Assembly: GCA_038745585.1 (NCBI GenBank)
Contig: JBCDLH010000008.1
Span: 1-64,000, forward strand
DNA: 64,000 nt
Source of the DNA: HLUCCA09 sp038745585
GTDB lineage: Bacteria; Pseudomonadota; Alphaproteobacteria; Rhodobacterales; Rhodobacteraceae
Direction: 5' to 3'
The notes under the pieces were generated by a model. The model worked only from the letters and a program-made list of their open reading frames with translations. It had not been told where the DNA came from and did no database searches. The position numbers and the translations under genes were made by a program. Within the stretch, counting starts at the first letter, position 1; each line of letters opens with the position of its first letter. Of this stretch, positions 25,097 to 33,908 are shown in pieces.

Positions 25097-26191
25097 ATGG
25101 CTCAGATCGTCATCAAGAACCTCAGAAAGGAATTCGGCGACTTTACGGCCGTGCGCGAAAGCTCTTTCACCGTTGAAGACGGTGAGTTCTTCATGCTGCT
25201 GGGGCCGTCGGGATGCGGAAAAACGACGACCCTGCGCATGATTGCCGGGCTTGAATTGCCAACTTCCGGGGAGATTTATCTGGACGGTGAGGAGATCTCC
25301 CAGCGGCGCGCGTCGGAGCGCGATATCGCATTTGTTTTTCAGATGTTTGCGCTCTATCCGCACATGAATGTCCGCAAGAACATCAGCTACCCCTTGGTCA
25401 GCCAAGGCATGGCCCGGCACGCCGTAAGGGCCAAGGTGGCAGAGGTCGCCGCGATCCTGGGGATAGAAGACATCCTAGAGCGTCCCGTAGGCGGGCTATC
25501 GGGGGGCGACAGGCAGCGCGTGGCGCTTGGTCGGGCGATTGTGCGCGAGCCGAAAGCGTTCATGATGGACGAGCCGCTCGGAGCGCTTGATGCCGAATTT
25601 CGCGAGCGCATGGCCGAAGAGCTGCGCGCTCTGCACGATCGTATGGGCGCGACCACGGTCTACGTGACCCACGACCAACTCGAAGCCATGCAGATGGGCG
25701 ACAAGATCGTGGTCATGAATAACGCTGTGGTCGAGCAATTCGGAACACCGCAAGAGATCTATGACAAGCCGGCCACGATGTTTGTGGCCGATTTCATTGG
25801 CTCACCGTCGATGAATTTCATCCATTTCCACGGCCGGGTTTCCGCCGGTTCTACCAGCCTACACATGCACCATGCGGAGTTTGCCGTCCCCGCCCAACGT
25901 GAACCGTTCGAAGGCGACATGGCGTTTGGTGTTCGCCCAGAGCACATCCGTCTGTCCGACGCGGCGCCCTTCCGCGGTGAGGTTGTTGCGACAGAGTACC
26001 TCGGAACAACGCAGATCGTGACGCTCGACATCCCCGGCGGCGAGATCAAAGCCCGCGTCCCGGCCACGACCGTTGTGCGCGCGGGCGAGACCGTGGGGCT
26101 TGAGTTCAACGGCGCCACCGTGACGCTCTTTGACCGGCAAACCGGCCGCGCGCTCAAGTCAGAGCTGAATGAGGGCGTGTTGCATGGCTGA
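25097..26191 (+). CDS. Polyol/sugar ABC transporter ATPase 1
   Basis: The 364-residue MalK-type ATPase has Walker A GPSGCGKTT (about 37-45), Q-loop FQMFALYPHMNV, Walker B and D-loop FMMDEPLGALDAEFR, VYVTHDQLEAMQMGDK, and a C-terminal TOBE/OB domain from about 245. The signature reads LSGGD, not LSGGQ, and the D-loop has GALD. It starts at ATG 25097. It pairs with the second, different ATPase to form a heterodimer with the two permeases. Confidence 0.95.
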   Translation: MAQIVIKNLRKEFGDFTAVRESSFTVEDGEFFMLLGPSGCGKTTTLRMIAGLELPTSGEIYLDGEEISQRRASERDIAFVFQMFALYPHMNVRKNISYPLVSQGMARHAVRAKVAEVAAILGIEDILERPVGGLSGGDRQRVALGRAIVREPKAFMMDEPLGALDAEFRERMAEELRALHDRMGATTVYVTHDQLEAMQMGDKIVVMNNAVVEQFGTPQEIYDKPATMFVADFIGSPSMNFIHFHGRVSAGSTSLHMHHAEFAVPAQREPFEGDMAFGVRPEHIRLSDAAPFRGEVVATEYLGTTQIVTLDIPGGEIKARVPATTVVRAGETVGLEFNGATVTLFDRQTGRALKSELNEGVLHG

Positions 26192-27176
26192 AGTGATCCT
26201 GCGCAACGTCTCGAAGTCTTTCGGCAAGACCGCCGCAGTTGAAGATATGACCATGACGGTCGACAACGGCGCATTTGTCGTCCTCCTCGGCCCGACAGGC
26301 GCGGGAAAGACGACGACGCTGCGCTTGATCTCGGGCTTGGAAAAGCTGGACGGTGGGTCGATCCTCATTGGCGGCCGCGACGTCGGCCAGGAGACGCCCG
26401 CCCAACGCGATGTCGCCATGGTGTTTCAGCAATACTCGCTTTATCCGCACATGACCGTGCGGGACAACCTCGCCTTCCCCCTGCGCTCGCCGATCCTGAA
26501 GACGCCAGAAGAACAAGTGGCACGGCGGGTCGACGAGATCGCCCAAACCCTTCAGATCCCGCACAAGCTTGACAACAAGGCAACCGAGCTCTCCGGCGGC
26601 GAAATGCAGCGGGTCTCGATCGGGCGGGCGCTGGTGCGCGACCCGGCAATCTATCTCATGGACGAGCCGCTAAGCTCGCTCGACGCCAAGCTGCGCGCGG
26701 ATCTCCGAGTAGAGCTCAAGCGCATCCATTCCGATTTGGGTGCAACGCTGCTCTACGTCACGCACGATCAGATCGAAGCGATGACGATGGCGACCCATGT
26801 CGGCGTGCTTGAAGCGGGCAAACTTGTTCAGTTTGGCAGCCCCCGAGACATCTACGAAGACCCGACCAGCATCTACGTTGCAAGTCGGCTTGGCCTCCCT
26901 CGAATCAATATCCTGCCGTCTTCGTTGTTTGCAGGGGCCCACAAGGGGCCGCAGATCGGACTTCGGCCCGAGCACATCCGCCAGGGCGTCGGGGTCGAAG
27001 CGAGGGTCATCCGCGCAGAGCACCTCGGCGACCAGACCCGCCTTCACCTCGACCTGAACGGCCATGCTGTCACCACCCTGAGCGACCCGCACCAAGACTA
27101 CGAGCCCAACGCAACACTCAAGATTAGCCCCGAGAACCCGCTTTACTTCGACGCCTCGGGCGCCCGCGTCGTGTAA
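26184..27176 (+). CDS. Polyol/sugar ABC transporter ATPase 2
   Basis: The 330-residue MalK-type ATPase shows Walker A GPTGAGKTT, Q-loop FQQYSLYPHMTV, signature LSGGEMQRVSIGRAL, Walker B IYLMDEPLSSLDAKLR and LYVTHDQIEAMTMATH, with a shorter TOBE domain than ATPase 1. The ATG at 26184 overlaps the end of the preceding gene by 8 bases; the longer frame from 26169 adds five residues. The signature LSGGE is also non-consensus. Two distinct ATPase genes in one transporter are typical for glycerol/polyol uptake in alphaproteobacteria. Confidence 0.95.
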   Translation: MAEVILRNVSKSFGKTAAVEDMTMTVDNGAFVVLLGPTGAGKTTTLRLISGLEKLDGGSILIGGRDVGQETPAQRDVAMVFQQYSLYPHMTVRDNLAFPLRSPILKTPEEQVARRVDEIAQTLQIPHKLDNKATELSGGEMQRVSIGRALVRDPAIYLMDEPLSSLDAKLRADLRVELKRIHSDLGATLLYVTHDQIEAMTMATHVGVLEAGKLVQFGSPRDIYEDPTSIYVASRLGLPRINILPSSLFAGAHKGPQIGLRPEHIRQGVGVEARVIRAEHLGDQTRLHLDLNGHAVTTLSDPHQDYEPNATLKISPENPLYFDASGARVV

Positions 27177-27188
27177 GGGAGAACGACT

Positions 27189-28811
27189 ATGGCACAGTTC
27201 ATCAACGCCAAGCAGGATTTGGTTACCGAAGCCATCGATGGCCTTCTTGCCACCTCTGGAGGCGCACTCTCCCGGCTCGACGGGTTCCCGCATATCAAGG
27301 TCGTCTTCCGGTCCGATTGGGACATGTCCAAGGTCGCGTTGGTTTCGGGCGGCGGCTCGGGCCATGAGCCGGCCCATGCGGGCTTCGTCGGCGCGGGCAT
27401 GCTGACCGCGGCTGTCTGCGGCGAGGTCTTTGCCTCTCCCTCCGTCGAAGCCGTTCTTGCCGGTATTCTCGCGGTCACCGGAGAAGCCGGATGCCTCTTG
27501 ATCGTCAAGAACTACACCGGCGACCGGCTTAACTTCGGCCTCGCTGCAGAACGCGCCCGAGCGCTTGGCCGTAAGGTCGAGATGGTCGTGGTCGACGACG
27601 ATGTTGCGCTGCCGGATCTGCCGCAATCCCGCGGCGTGGCGGGGACGCTCTTTGTACACAAGATCGCGGGCGCGATGGCGGAAAAAGGCGAAAGTCTCGA
27701 CGCTGTCACGCAAGCGGCGAAAACGGTGATCGGCAAAGTCGCCTCGATCGGCATGAGCCTTGATACCTGCACGATCCCGGGCTCGACCAAAGAAGATCGC
27801 ATCGGACCGGGAAAAGCCGAGCTTGGCCTTGGCATTCACGGGGAGCCGGGTGTCGAGCAGGTCGACTTCTCGACGGCCATGGGCGCAATGGACACGGTCT
27901 TAGACAGGCTCCGCGGGCAAGTCGGCGAGGGCGACTATGTCGCGTTGGTCAACAACCTAGGCTCGACGACGCCGCTCGAAATGTCGGTCCTAACTCATGC
28001 GCTCACGGCGTCCGGGATTGTCCGCCACATTATCGGCCCTGCGCCGATGATGACATCGCTCGACATGCACGGGTTTTCCGTCTCGGTCCTGGATGCGACG
28101 CCCGCGGAACTCGAAGCGCTCTCCGCGCCCGTCCCGATCCCGGTCTGGCCGGGTTTGCATGACGTGCTTGAACCCGCCGTCGTGCCCCTGCCGGATGGGC
28201 TGATGCCGATCGAGCCGATCCCGTCGAAGAACGAGGCCACCCGCGAGATCATCGAACGTGTCTCGGACCTGCTGATCGCGTCCGAAGACGCTCTGAACGC
28301 GCTCGACGCAAAGTCGGGTGATGGCGATACGGGGAGCACGTTGGCGACGGCAGCGCGCGCGCTGAAAGGTAGCCTCGACCGCATGCCGTTGGCGGACTTG
28401 ACTCAGCTCTTCCCGGCCCTGGGAAACGAACTCAGCCAGACGATGGGCGGCTCGTCGGGGGTGATCCTCGCGATCTACTTTAACGCGGCTGGGGACGCCT
28501 GCGCGAATGGCGCTTCGGTGCAAAAGGCTTTGGTCGAAGGGTTGAACCGGGTGAGCGAAGTCGGGGGCGCGTCGGTTGGAGACCGAACGCTGATCGACGC
28601 CCTAGCGCCCGCCCTCGACGCGCTGCCGAACGGCATTGGCGCGGCCGCGGCCGCGGCACGGGACGGGGCCGACCGAACAGCAACGATCCATCGCGCAAAG
28701 GCCGGGCGCGCCTCTTATGTGCCGGAGGCCAACCTGAGGGGTCACAACGATCCGGGCGCCGAGGCCGTAGCACTGCTCTTTGAGGTGCTCGCCAAGGAAA
28801 TGGTACAGTAA
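27189..28811 (+). CDS. Dihydroxyacetone kinase family protein (fused DhaK-DhaL)
   Basis: The 540-residue kinase contains both halves of an ATP-dependent dihydroxyacetone kinase. The DhaK part (about 1-330) shows VSGGGSGHEPAHAGFVG (about 52-68), NYTGDRLNF (about 108) and GLGIHGEPG with His217, which in the family binds the ketone covalently. The DhaL part has KSGDGDTGSTLA and TMGGSSGVIL, the nucleotide-binding site. Substrate is a short ketose: dihydroxyacetone, or a tetrulose such as erythrulose as in described tetritol pathways. It lies behind a polyol ABC transporter and before LacI, isomerase and dehydrogenase genes. Confidence 0.92.
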   Translation: MAQFINAKQDLVTEAIDGLLATSGGALSRLDGFPHIKVVFRSDWDMSKVALVSGGGSGHEPAHAGFVGAGMLTAAVCGEVFASPSVEAVLAGILAVTGEAGCLLIVKNYTGDRLNFGLAAERARALGRKVEMVVVDDDVALPDLPQSRGVAGTLFVHKIAGAMAEKGESLDAVTQAAKTVIGKVASIGMSLDTCTIPGSTKEDRIGPGKAELGLGIHGEPGVEQVDFSTAMGAMDTVLDRLRGQVGEGDYVALVNNLGSTTPLEMSVLTHALTASGIVRHIIGPAPMMTSLDMHGFSVSVLDATPAELEALSAPVPIPVWPGLHDVLEPAVVPLPDGLMPIEPIPSKNEATREIIERVSDLLIASEDALNALDAKSGDGDTGSTLATAARALKGSLDRMPLADLTQLFPALGNELSQTMGGSSGVILAIYFNAAGDACANGASVQKALVEGLNRVSEVGGASVGDRTLIDALAPALDALPNGIGAAAAAARDGADRTATIHRAKAGRASYVPEANLRGHNDPGAEAVALLFEVLAKEMVQ

Positions 28812-29865
28812 GCTGAACAAGCCGCGTTTCAGAACGACCGCAAAGCCCACAGTCAATGACATTGCCCGTGTGGCCGGGGTGAGCCTTGCGACGGTCGACC
28901 GCGTTCTGAATGAGCGGCCCGGAGTGCGAAGCGCCACGATCGACAAGGTGAACTCGGCGATCAACGAGCTGGGCTATATCCGCGACACGGCCGCGGCAAA
29001 CCTGGCGCGACGGCGCATCTACCGCCTGCACTTCGTGTTGCCTGACACAGCAAACGAATTTGTCATGGCGTTGCGGCGCCAGATCCTCGAACAAGGCGAA
29101 AAGCTTGCCAACGACCGGACCGACCTCTCCTTTGAGCTCGCCTCGCCCTTCGACGCGAAGGACATCGTGGTGATCCTCGACCGGCTCGACCCCGCGCGGA
29201 CCGACGGCGTTGCGATCTTTAGCCCGGAAACCCCATCCGTGCGCGATGCAATCAAACGCGTGCGCGACAAAGGGATTGCCGTGGTCACGCTGGTCTCGGA
29301 TCTGCCGACCTCAGACAGGGACCATTTTGTCGGCATTGACAATGTGTCGGCTGGCCGGACCGCGGGACAGTTGATGGGCCGTTTTATTCGAAAGCCCGGA
29401 AAGCTCTTGTTCATTACTGGATCGCGCTTTGCGCGGGATCATCTGGAACGCCGCCAAGGATTTGACCTGGTGATTTCACAGGAGTTTCCCGATCTTGCGG
29501 TCGTTGCATCGGTCGAAGGCCGCGATGACCCAGAGTTGATCTACTCCATGCTTCCGGAGGTGTTTGAAAACCACCCCGGCATTTGCGGGATCTACTCTAG
29601 CGCGGCTGGCAATGAGGGCCTGATCCGGTTTCTGAAAGAGCGGACTACGGCCGAGAAACTCGTCGTGATCGGGCACGAGCTGACGCCGCTCGGCCAACGC
29701 GCGTTGAAGGACGGGATCTTCGACGCCGTCATCAGCCAGGATTGCGGGCATTTGATCCGCTCCTGCGCCCGCCTTTTGCGGGCAAAGGCGGATAACGTGC
29801 CTCACAATCCGGCGCAGGAACGGATCAGGATCGACATTTATCTCAAGGAAAACATGCCGCCGTAG
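28780..29865 (+). CDS. LacI-family transcriptional regulator
   Basis: The protein has an N-terminal LacI helix-turn-helix, TVNDIARVAGVSLATVDRVLNE (about residues 24-45), the hinge region TAAANLARRR, and a periplasmic-binding-protein-like sensor domain (HFVLPDTANEFVMALRRQI to the C-terminus). The start is uncertain: TTG 28780 gives 361 residues and overlaps dhaK by 32 bases, while a CTG at 28813, directly behind the dhaK stop, gives about 350. It probably controls the transporter-kinase operon in response to the transported compound or its phosphate. Confidence 0.88.
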   Translation: MRCSPRKWYSKLNKPRFRTTAKPTVNDIARVAGVSLATVDRVLNERPGVRSATIDKVNSAINELGYIRDTAAANLARRRIYRLHFVLPDTANEFVMALRRQILEQGEKLANDRTDLSFELASPFDAKDIVVILDRLDPARTDGVAIFSPETPSVRDAIKRVRDKGIAVVTLVSDLPTSDRDHFVGIDNVSAGRTAGQLMGRFIRKPGKLLFITGSRFARDHLERRQGFDLVISQEFPDLAVVASVEGRDDPELIYSMLPEVFENHPGICGIYSSAAGNEGLIRFLKERTTAEKLVVIGHELTPLGQRALKDGIFDAVISQDCGHLIRSCARLLRAKADNVPHNPAQERIRIDIYLKENMPP

Positions 29866-29892
29866 CGCGGTAGACTGACGGGAGGAGCTGAC

Positions 29893-30948
29893 ATGCAAAC
29901 AATCAAAGGACCGGCGCTTTTTCTGGCGCAGTTCGCGGGGGACGAGGCCCCGTTCAACTCGTGGGACGCAATCACGAAATGGGCGGCCGGATGCGGCTAT
30001 GTCGGTGTTCAGGTGCCGAGTTGGGACGGCCGTCTCTTCGACCTCGAAAAGGCAGCAACGAGCATAGACTATTGCGACGAATTTAAGGGCGTTGCGGCCC
30101 AGAACGGCGTGGAGGTGACAGAGCTTTCCACGCACCTCCAAGGCCAACTCGTCGCCGTTCATCCGGCCTACGATACGGCATTTGACGGATTTGCGGCCGA
30201 AAAGGTGCGCGGCAATCCGGCCGCGCGACAGGCATGGGCCGTCGACCAAGTAAAGCTGGCACTCACGGCCTCAAAGAACCTCGGCATCGGCGCGCATGCG
30301 ACGTTTTCTGGCGCGCTCGCCTGGCCCTTTGTCTATCCCTGGCCACAGCGGCCTGCGGGGCTCATCGAGACGGCGTTCGACGAATTGGCCAAGCGCTGGC
30401 AACCGATCCTCGACCATGCCGAGGCCTGCGGCGTCGATGTCTGCTACGAGATCCATCCCGGTGAAGACCTGCACGACGGCGTGACCTACGAGATGTTCCT
30501 TGAGCGGACAGGCCATCACGCCCGCGCCTGCATGCTCTACGATCCGTCGCATTACGTGCTTCAGTGTCTCGACTACCTCGACAACATCGACATTTACCAA
30601 GACCGGATCCGAATGTTTCACGTCAAAGACGCCGAATTCAATCCAACTGGGCGGCAGGGCGTCTATTCGGGTTATCAACGCTGGGTCGACCGCGCGGGGC
30701 GGTTCCGCTCGCTCGGCGATGGGCAGGTCGATTTCGGCGCCATATTCTCCAAATTGACGGCGATTGGCTTTGATGGGTGGGCCGTTGTCGAGTGGGAATG
30801 CGCCATCAAACACCCCGAGGACGGCGCGCGCGAAGGCGCGGAATTCGTGCGCAACCACGTCATCCGGCCCACCGAAGTTGCGTTTGACGACTTTGCGTCC
30901 GGGGCGACCGATCAGGACGGCAACCGCAAAATGCTGGGGATTGCTTGA
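29893..30948 (+). CDS. Sugar phosphate isomerase/epimerase-type TIM-barrel protein
   Basis: This 351-residue protein belongs to the xylose-isomerase-like TIM-barrel superfamily. Candidate metal ligands sit at the barrel's C-terminal edge: Glu in CYEIHPGED (about 184), Asp in LYDPSHYV, His in RMFHVKDAEF and Glu in VVEWECA. These are usual positions for divalent-metal isomerases, epimerases and keto-sugar lyases. A strong GGGAGGAG precedes the ATG. The Gfo/Idh oxidoreductase begins in the last codon, a pairing typical of oxidation to a keto sugar followed by isomerisation or cleavage. The reaction here is unknown. Confidence 0.9.
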   Translation: MQTIKGPALFLAQFAGDEAPFNSWDAITKWAAGCGYVGVQVPSWDGRLFDLEKAATSIDYCDEFKGVAAQNGVEVTELSTHLQGQLVAVHPAYDTAFDGFAAEKVRGNPAARQAWAVDQVKLALTASKNLGIGAHATFSGALAWPFVYPWPQRPAGLIETAFDELAKRWQPILDHAEACGVDVCYEIHPGEDLHDGVTYEMFLERTGHHARACMLYDPSHYVLQCLDYLDNIDIYQDRIRMFHVKDAEFNPTGRQGVYSGYQRWVDRAGRFRSLGDGQVDFGAIFSKLTAIGFDGWAVVEWECAIKHPEDGAREGAEFVRNHVIRPTEVAFDDFASGATDQDGNRKMLGIA

Positions 30949-32102
30949 TGGTGACCGGACGCAATGAAAGCCTAAACCGCCGTATCCGTTTGGGTATGGT
31001 CGGCGGCGGCACCGACGCCTTTATCGGCGGCGTTCATCGGATCGCCGCGCGCATCGACGACCATTACGAGCTGGTGGCCGGTGCGCTCTCATCGACGCCG
31101 GAAAAGGCCCGCGCGAGTGGCGAGGCCTTGGGCCTTGCCCGGATCTACGACGACTTCAAAGAGATGGCGATGCGTGAGGCGCGGCGCAAAGACGGGATCG
31201 AAGCCGTCTCCATCGTCACGCCAAATCACGTCCACTATGCGGCTGCTCGGGAATTTCTCAAACGCGGTATCCATGTGATCTGCGACAAGCCGCTGACCTC
31301 GACTCTCGCGGATGCCAAAAAGCTGGTAAAGGCGGCTGAGAGCTCGGACGCGCTCTTCATCCTCACCCACAATTACACTGGATACCCGATGGTGCGCCAA
31401 GCCCGCGAGATGGTCGCCACGGGCAAGATCGGCAAGATCCGGGTCATCCAAGTGGAGTACCCGCAGGACTGGCTCACGACGGAGCAGACCTTCAAACAGG
31501 CCGAATGGCGGACCGATCCGGCACGCTCGGGCGTCGGCGGCTCGACCGGCGATATCGGGACCCATGCCTACAACCTCGCGTGCTTTGTGTCGGGTCTCGC
31601 GGCCGAGGAGCTCTGCGCGGATCTCCAAGCCTTTGTGCCCGGGCGCCCGCTCGACGATAACGCGCACGTCATGCTGCGCTTTACCGGCGGGGCGCGCGGG
31701 ATGCTCTGGTCCAGCCAGGTGGCGCCGGGCAACGAAAATGCTTTGCGGCTTCGGATCTACGGCGAGACGGGCGGCCTCGAATGGGCGCAGGAGGATCCCA
31801 ACTATTTGTGGTATACGCCGTTCGGCGAACCGAAGCGGCTTATCACCCGGGGTGGATCTGGCGCCTCAGAGGTGGCCGGCCGCGTAACGCGCGTGCCGCC
31901 AGGCCACCCGGAAGGCTATTTGGAAGGCTTCGCCAATATCTACTCCGAAGCCGCCGCTGCTATTCGTGCCCACCGCGCCGGCGAGGGGGCTCCCTCGGAC
32001 GTGCATTTTCCGACCGTAAGCGACGGTCTCAAGGGTGTTGAGTTTGTCGACGCCTGTGTACGAAGTGCGGCGCGCAACAGCGCGTGGATAAAGCTCGGTT
32101 AG
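30948..32102 (+). CDS. Gfo/Idh/MocA-family oxidoreductase
   Basis: The 384-residue NAD(P)-dependent oxidoreductase has the nucleotide-binding loop GMVGGGTDAFIGGVH (about 15-30), the family signature ICDKPLTSTLADAKKLV with catalytic Lys (about 109) and STGDIGTHAYNLACF (about 197-211) supplying the catalytic Asp/His pair. Such enzymes oxidise sugars or inositols, or reduce keto sugars. ATG 30948 overlaps the previous stop (TGATG); an ATG one codon earlier is possible. With the isomerase it forms the catabolic core of this cluster. Confidence 0.93.
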   Translation: MVTGRNESLNRRIRLGMVGGGTDAFIGGVHRIAARIDDHYELVAGALSSTPEKARASGEALGLARIYDDFKEMAMREARRKDGIEAVSIVTPNHVHYAAAREFLKRGIHVICDKPLTSTLADAKKLVKAAESSDALFILTHNYTGYPMVRQAREMVATGKIGKIRVIQVEYPQDWLTTEQTFKQAEWRTDPARSGVGGSTGDIGTHAYNLACFVSGLAAEELCADLQAFVPGRPLDDNAHVMLRFTGGARGMLWSSQVAPGNENALRLRIYGETGGLEWAQEDPNYLWYTPFGEPKRLITRGGSGASEVAGRVTRVPPGHPEGYLEGFANIYSEAAAAIRAHRAGEGAPSDVHFPTVSDGLKGVEFVDACVRSAARNSAWIKLG

Positions 32103-32124
32103 AAGGCCACAAAAGTCTGTGTCG

Positions 32125-32167
32125 CAGGGCTGAGCAGAAGGGATGAGGACAGGGCTGCGGAGAAGGG
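32125..32167. repeat. Imperfect direct repeat in a convergent spacer
   Basis: CAGGGCTGAGCAGAAGGG (32125-32142) recurs as CAGGGCTGCGGAGAAGGG (32150-32167), 16 of 18 bases identical with a 25-base period. A further AGAAGGGCTG overlaps the second copy. It lies between the convergent Gfo/Idh and RpiR genes; function is unknown. Confidence 0.4.
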
Positions 32168-32199
32168 CTGAAACGCCGCTTTCTCCGTCTGCGAGTTCT

Positions 32200-33048
32200 T
32201 CACTCTAGGAGGTTGAGCTCTTCATCGATTGCGGCGAGCGTCTCGATCCGTCGCTCCACGCTCATGGCATCGCGGGCGACAAATGCGAGGGCAAGGAGGC
32301 GCAGCACCGAGACCATCGTCGCATGGGTCGGCAGCATAGCGTAGCTGGCCACGTGGCACGGTAGGACGATCTCCGAAAAGCGCTCGGCCTGGGCCTGAAA
32401 ACCATGATCGGTTATCGTGACCACCCGCATCCGAGAGGTCCGCGCATAAGACAAGAGCGCCCGAAGCATCCGCGGTCGCGGCTCGAAAGTTAGCAACACC
32501 AGCACGTCGCGCGGGCCGGTGGCTGCAAGCTCTGCCGCCCAATCCTGGCTCGCCCCCGTAAGAAGACGGACGTCGTGCCGCATCCGTGAGAAGAGCGCGC
32601 GACCGATGCGGGCAGCCCCATCTTCGGCGCCGAAACCGGCAAACCAGACTTGCGGGGCTTCGCCCAGCACGCTGGCGACGCGCGGCAGCACATCCGAGCG
32701 CAGCTCCTCGAACGTGCGCGTGAGGTTCGAGAGCTCCAGCTCGAGATGGTCCGCGATTGACCGGCCTGACGCGAGAGGCGCGCGCGCCGGCGAATGATCG
32801 ACGTAAGGCTCCCGGCGATTCCGTTCCTCGCGCGCCTGCAGGCGCACCTCCTCGAAGTCGGCATATCCCAGAGTGCGGAAAAAACGGGCAGTTGTAGCCT
32901 TTGAGACGCCTGCCATCGCGGCGAGTTCCGTTGCGGTATGCGTCTCCACAACCATCTGATTTCCCTCGATGACCTCTGCGATTTTGCGCTCGCTCGTGGT
33001 CAGCGCGGCACGCCTTTCTTGAATGCGCAGGATTAGACGAGAGGCCAT
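32200..33048 (-). CDS. RpiR/MurR-family transcriptional regulator
   Basis: The 282-residue regulator has an N-terminal HTH_6 domain (TSERKIAEVIEGN, then TATELAAMAGVSKATTARFFRTLGY, about residues 18-62) and a C-terminal SIS domain (about 125-260; WFAGFGAED, VVTITDHG), which in this family binds phosphosugars or other small ligands. ATG 33048 faces the divergent 33124 gene across a 75-base spacer with repeated GAAAC half-sites, so it probably controls both itself and the transporter operon. Confidence 0.92.
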   Translation of the reverse strand: MASRLILRIQERRAALTTSERKIAEVIEGNQMVVETHTATELAAMAGVSKATTARFFRTLGYADFEEVRLQAREERNRREPYVDHSPARAPLASGRSIADHLELELSNLTRTFEELRSDVLPRVASVLGEAPQVWFAGFGAEDGAARIGRALFSRMRHDVRLLTGASQDWAAELAATGPRDVLVLLTFEPRPRMLRALLSYARTSRMRVVTITDHGFQAQAERFSEIVLPCHVASYAMLPTHATMVSVLRLLALAFVARDAMSVERRIETLAAIDEELNLLE

Positions 33049-33070
33049 GACAGAGGATTTTCCTTGACGA

Positions 33071-33108
33071 TTGAAACAACAGTTTCAAGCATATGAAACG
33101 CTGAAACG
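33071..33108. promoter_or_regulatory. GAAAC operator cluster between rpiR-type gene and its target
   Basis: TTGAAAC-AACA-GTTTCAA (33071-33088) is a perfect 7-bp inverted repeat. It is followed by two direct TGAAACG copies (33094-33100 and 33102-33108), the first also giving TTTCA-N6-TGAAA with the right arm of the palindrome. The spacing and location in the divergent promoter region suggest a multi-site operator for the RpiR regulator. Confidence 0.65.
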
Positions 33109-33123
33109 TCCCGGGAGCACAAC

Positions 33124-33864
33124 ATGTCGACCGCCAAGGTGATCCGCGAACGCATCTGGACGCGCCTGCAGGACGTTGCCCGCCCCGACACGCGGTTTCA
33201 CTTGAATTTCGCCGAAGTCATCCCCGACTTCGAGGGCTCCGAAGCCGCAACGGACCGGCTTGTCGCTGATCCGGCTTATGACGCAAGCGCGCTGGCCTTC
33301 ATTACGCCCGACAATTGCCTGGTTGACCTCCGGCGCCGGATGATCGAGGCGGGCAAACCCTTCGTCATGTCGACGTACGGGATATACCGCGGTTTTCTGC
33401 TGCTCGACCCGGCACGCGTGCCCGAGGGTGCCGCGCTCTACGCCGCGTGGCTCGACGGGATGGAGCACTTCGGAACGCCGGTCACTCTGGAAGAGATCGC
33501 GCGGCGCGGTCGGTTCGACTACCTTGTCACCGGCGCCTCCGCGGTCTCGGTGAATGGCGTGCGCTTCGGCAAGGGCCACGGTTTCTTCGACCTCGAATGG
33601 GGCATGTTTACCGATCTCGGCCTCGTGGATGACGGCTCGCCGGTTCACGCTGTGGTCCACGACGTACAACTTGTCGAGGATCACCTGCAACCGTCCGAAA
33701 CCGACATCCTCGTCGACCGGATCTTTACTCCGTCACGGACCCATGTGGTCGAACGGCGCGCAAAGCGGCCGCGCGGCGTAAAGTGGTCGCTCCTCGACCC
33801 GTCCCAAATCACCGAAACCCCGCCCTTGCAAGAGCTGCAACGCCTGCAAGGCCTGATCAAGTGA
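33124..33864 (+). CDS. 5-formyltetrahydrofolate cyclo-ligase-like protein
   Basis: The 246-residue protein resembles the MTHFS/5-FCL family that converts 5-formyltetrahydrofolate to methenyltetrahydrofolate with ATP. The first part VIRERIWTRLQDVARPDTRF and the glycine-rich RFGKGHGFFDLEWG (about 155-168, compare the family GxGxGxYD loop) support this, but length is above the usual 180-200 and the C-terminus (about 195-246) is different. It is the first gene behind the RpiR operators and precedes a THI5/SsuA-like ABC transporter, suggesting a role in using the imported compound. True folate activity is uncertain. Confidence 0.75.
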   Translation: MSTAKVIRERIWTRLQDVARPDTRFHLNFAEVIPDFEGSEAATDRLVADPAYDASALAFITPDNCLVDLRRRMIEAGKPFVMSTYGIYRGFLLLDPARVPEGAALYAAWLDGMEHFGTPVTLEEIARRGRFDYLVTGASAVSVNGVRFGKGHGFFDLEWGMFTDLGLVDDGSPVHAVVHDVQLVEDHLQPSETDILVDRIFTPSRTHVVERRAKRPRGVKWSLLDPSQITETPPLQELQRLQGLIK

Positions 33865-33908
33865 TCCAATCTCTTCCGCTTCCTAAAACGCTGAAAAGGA
33901 CCTAGCCG

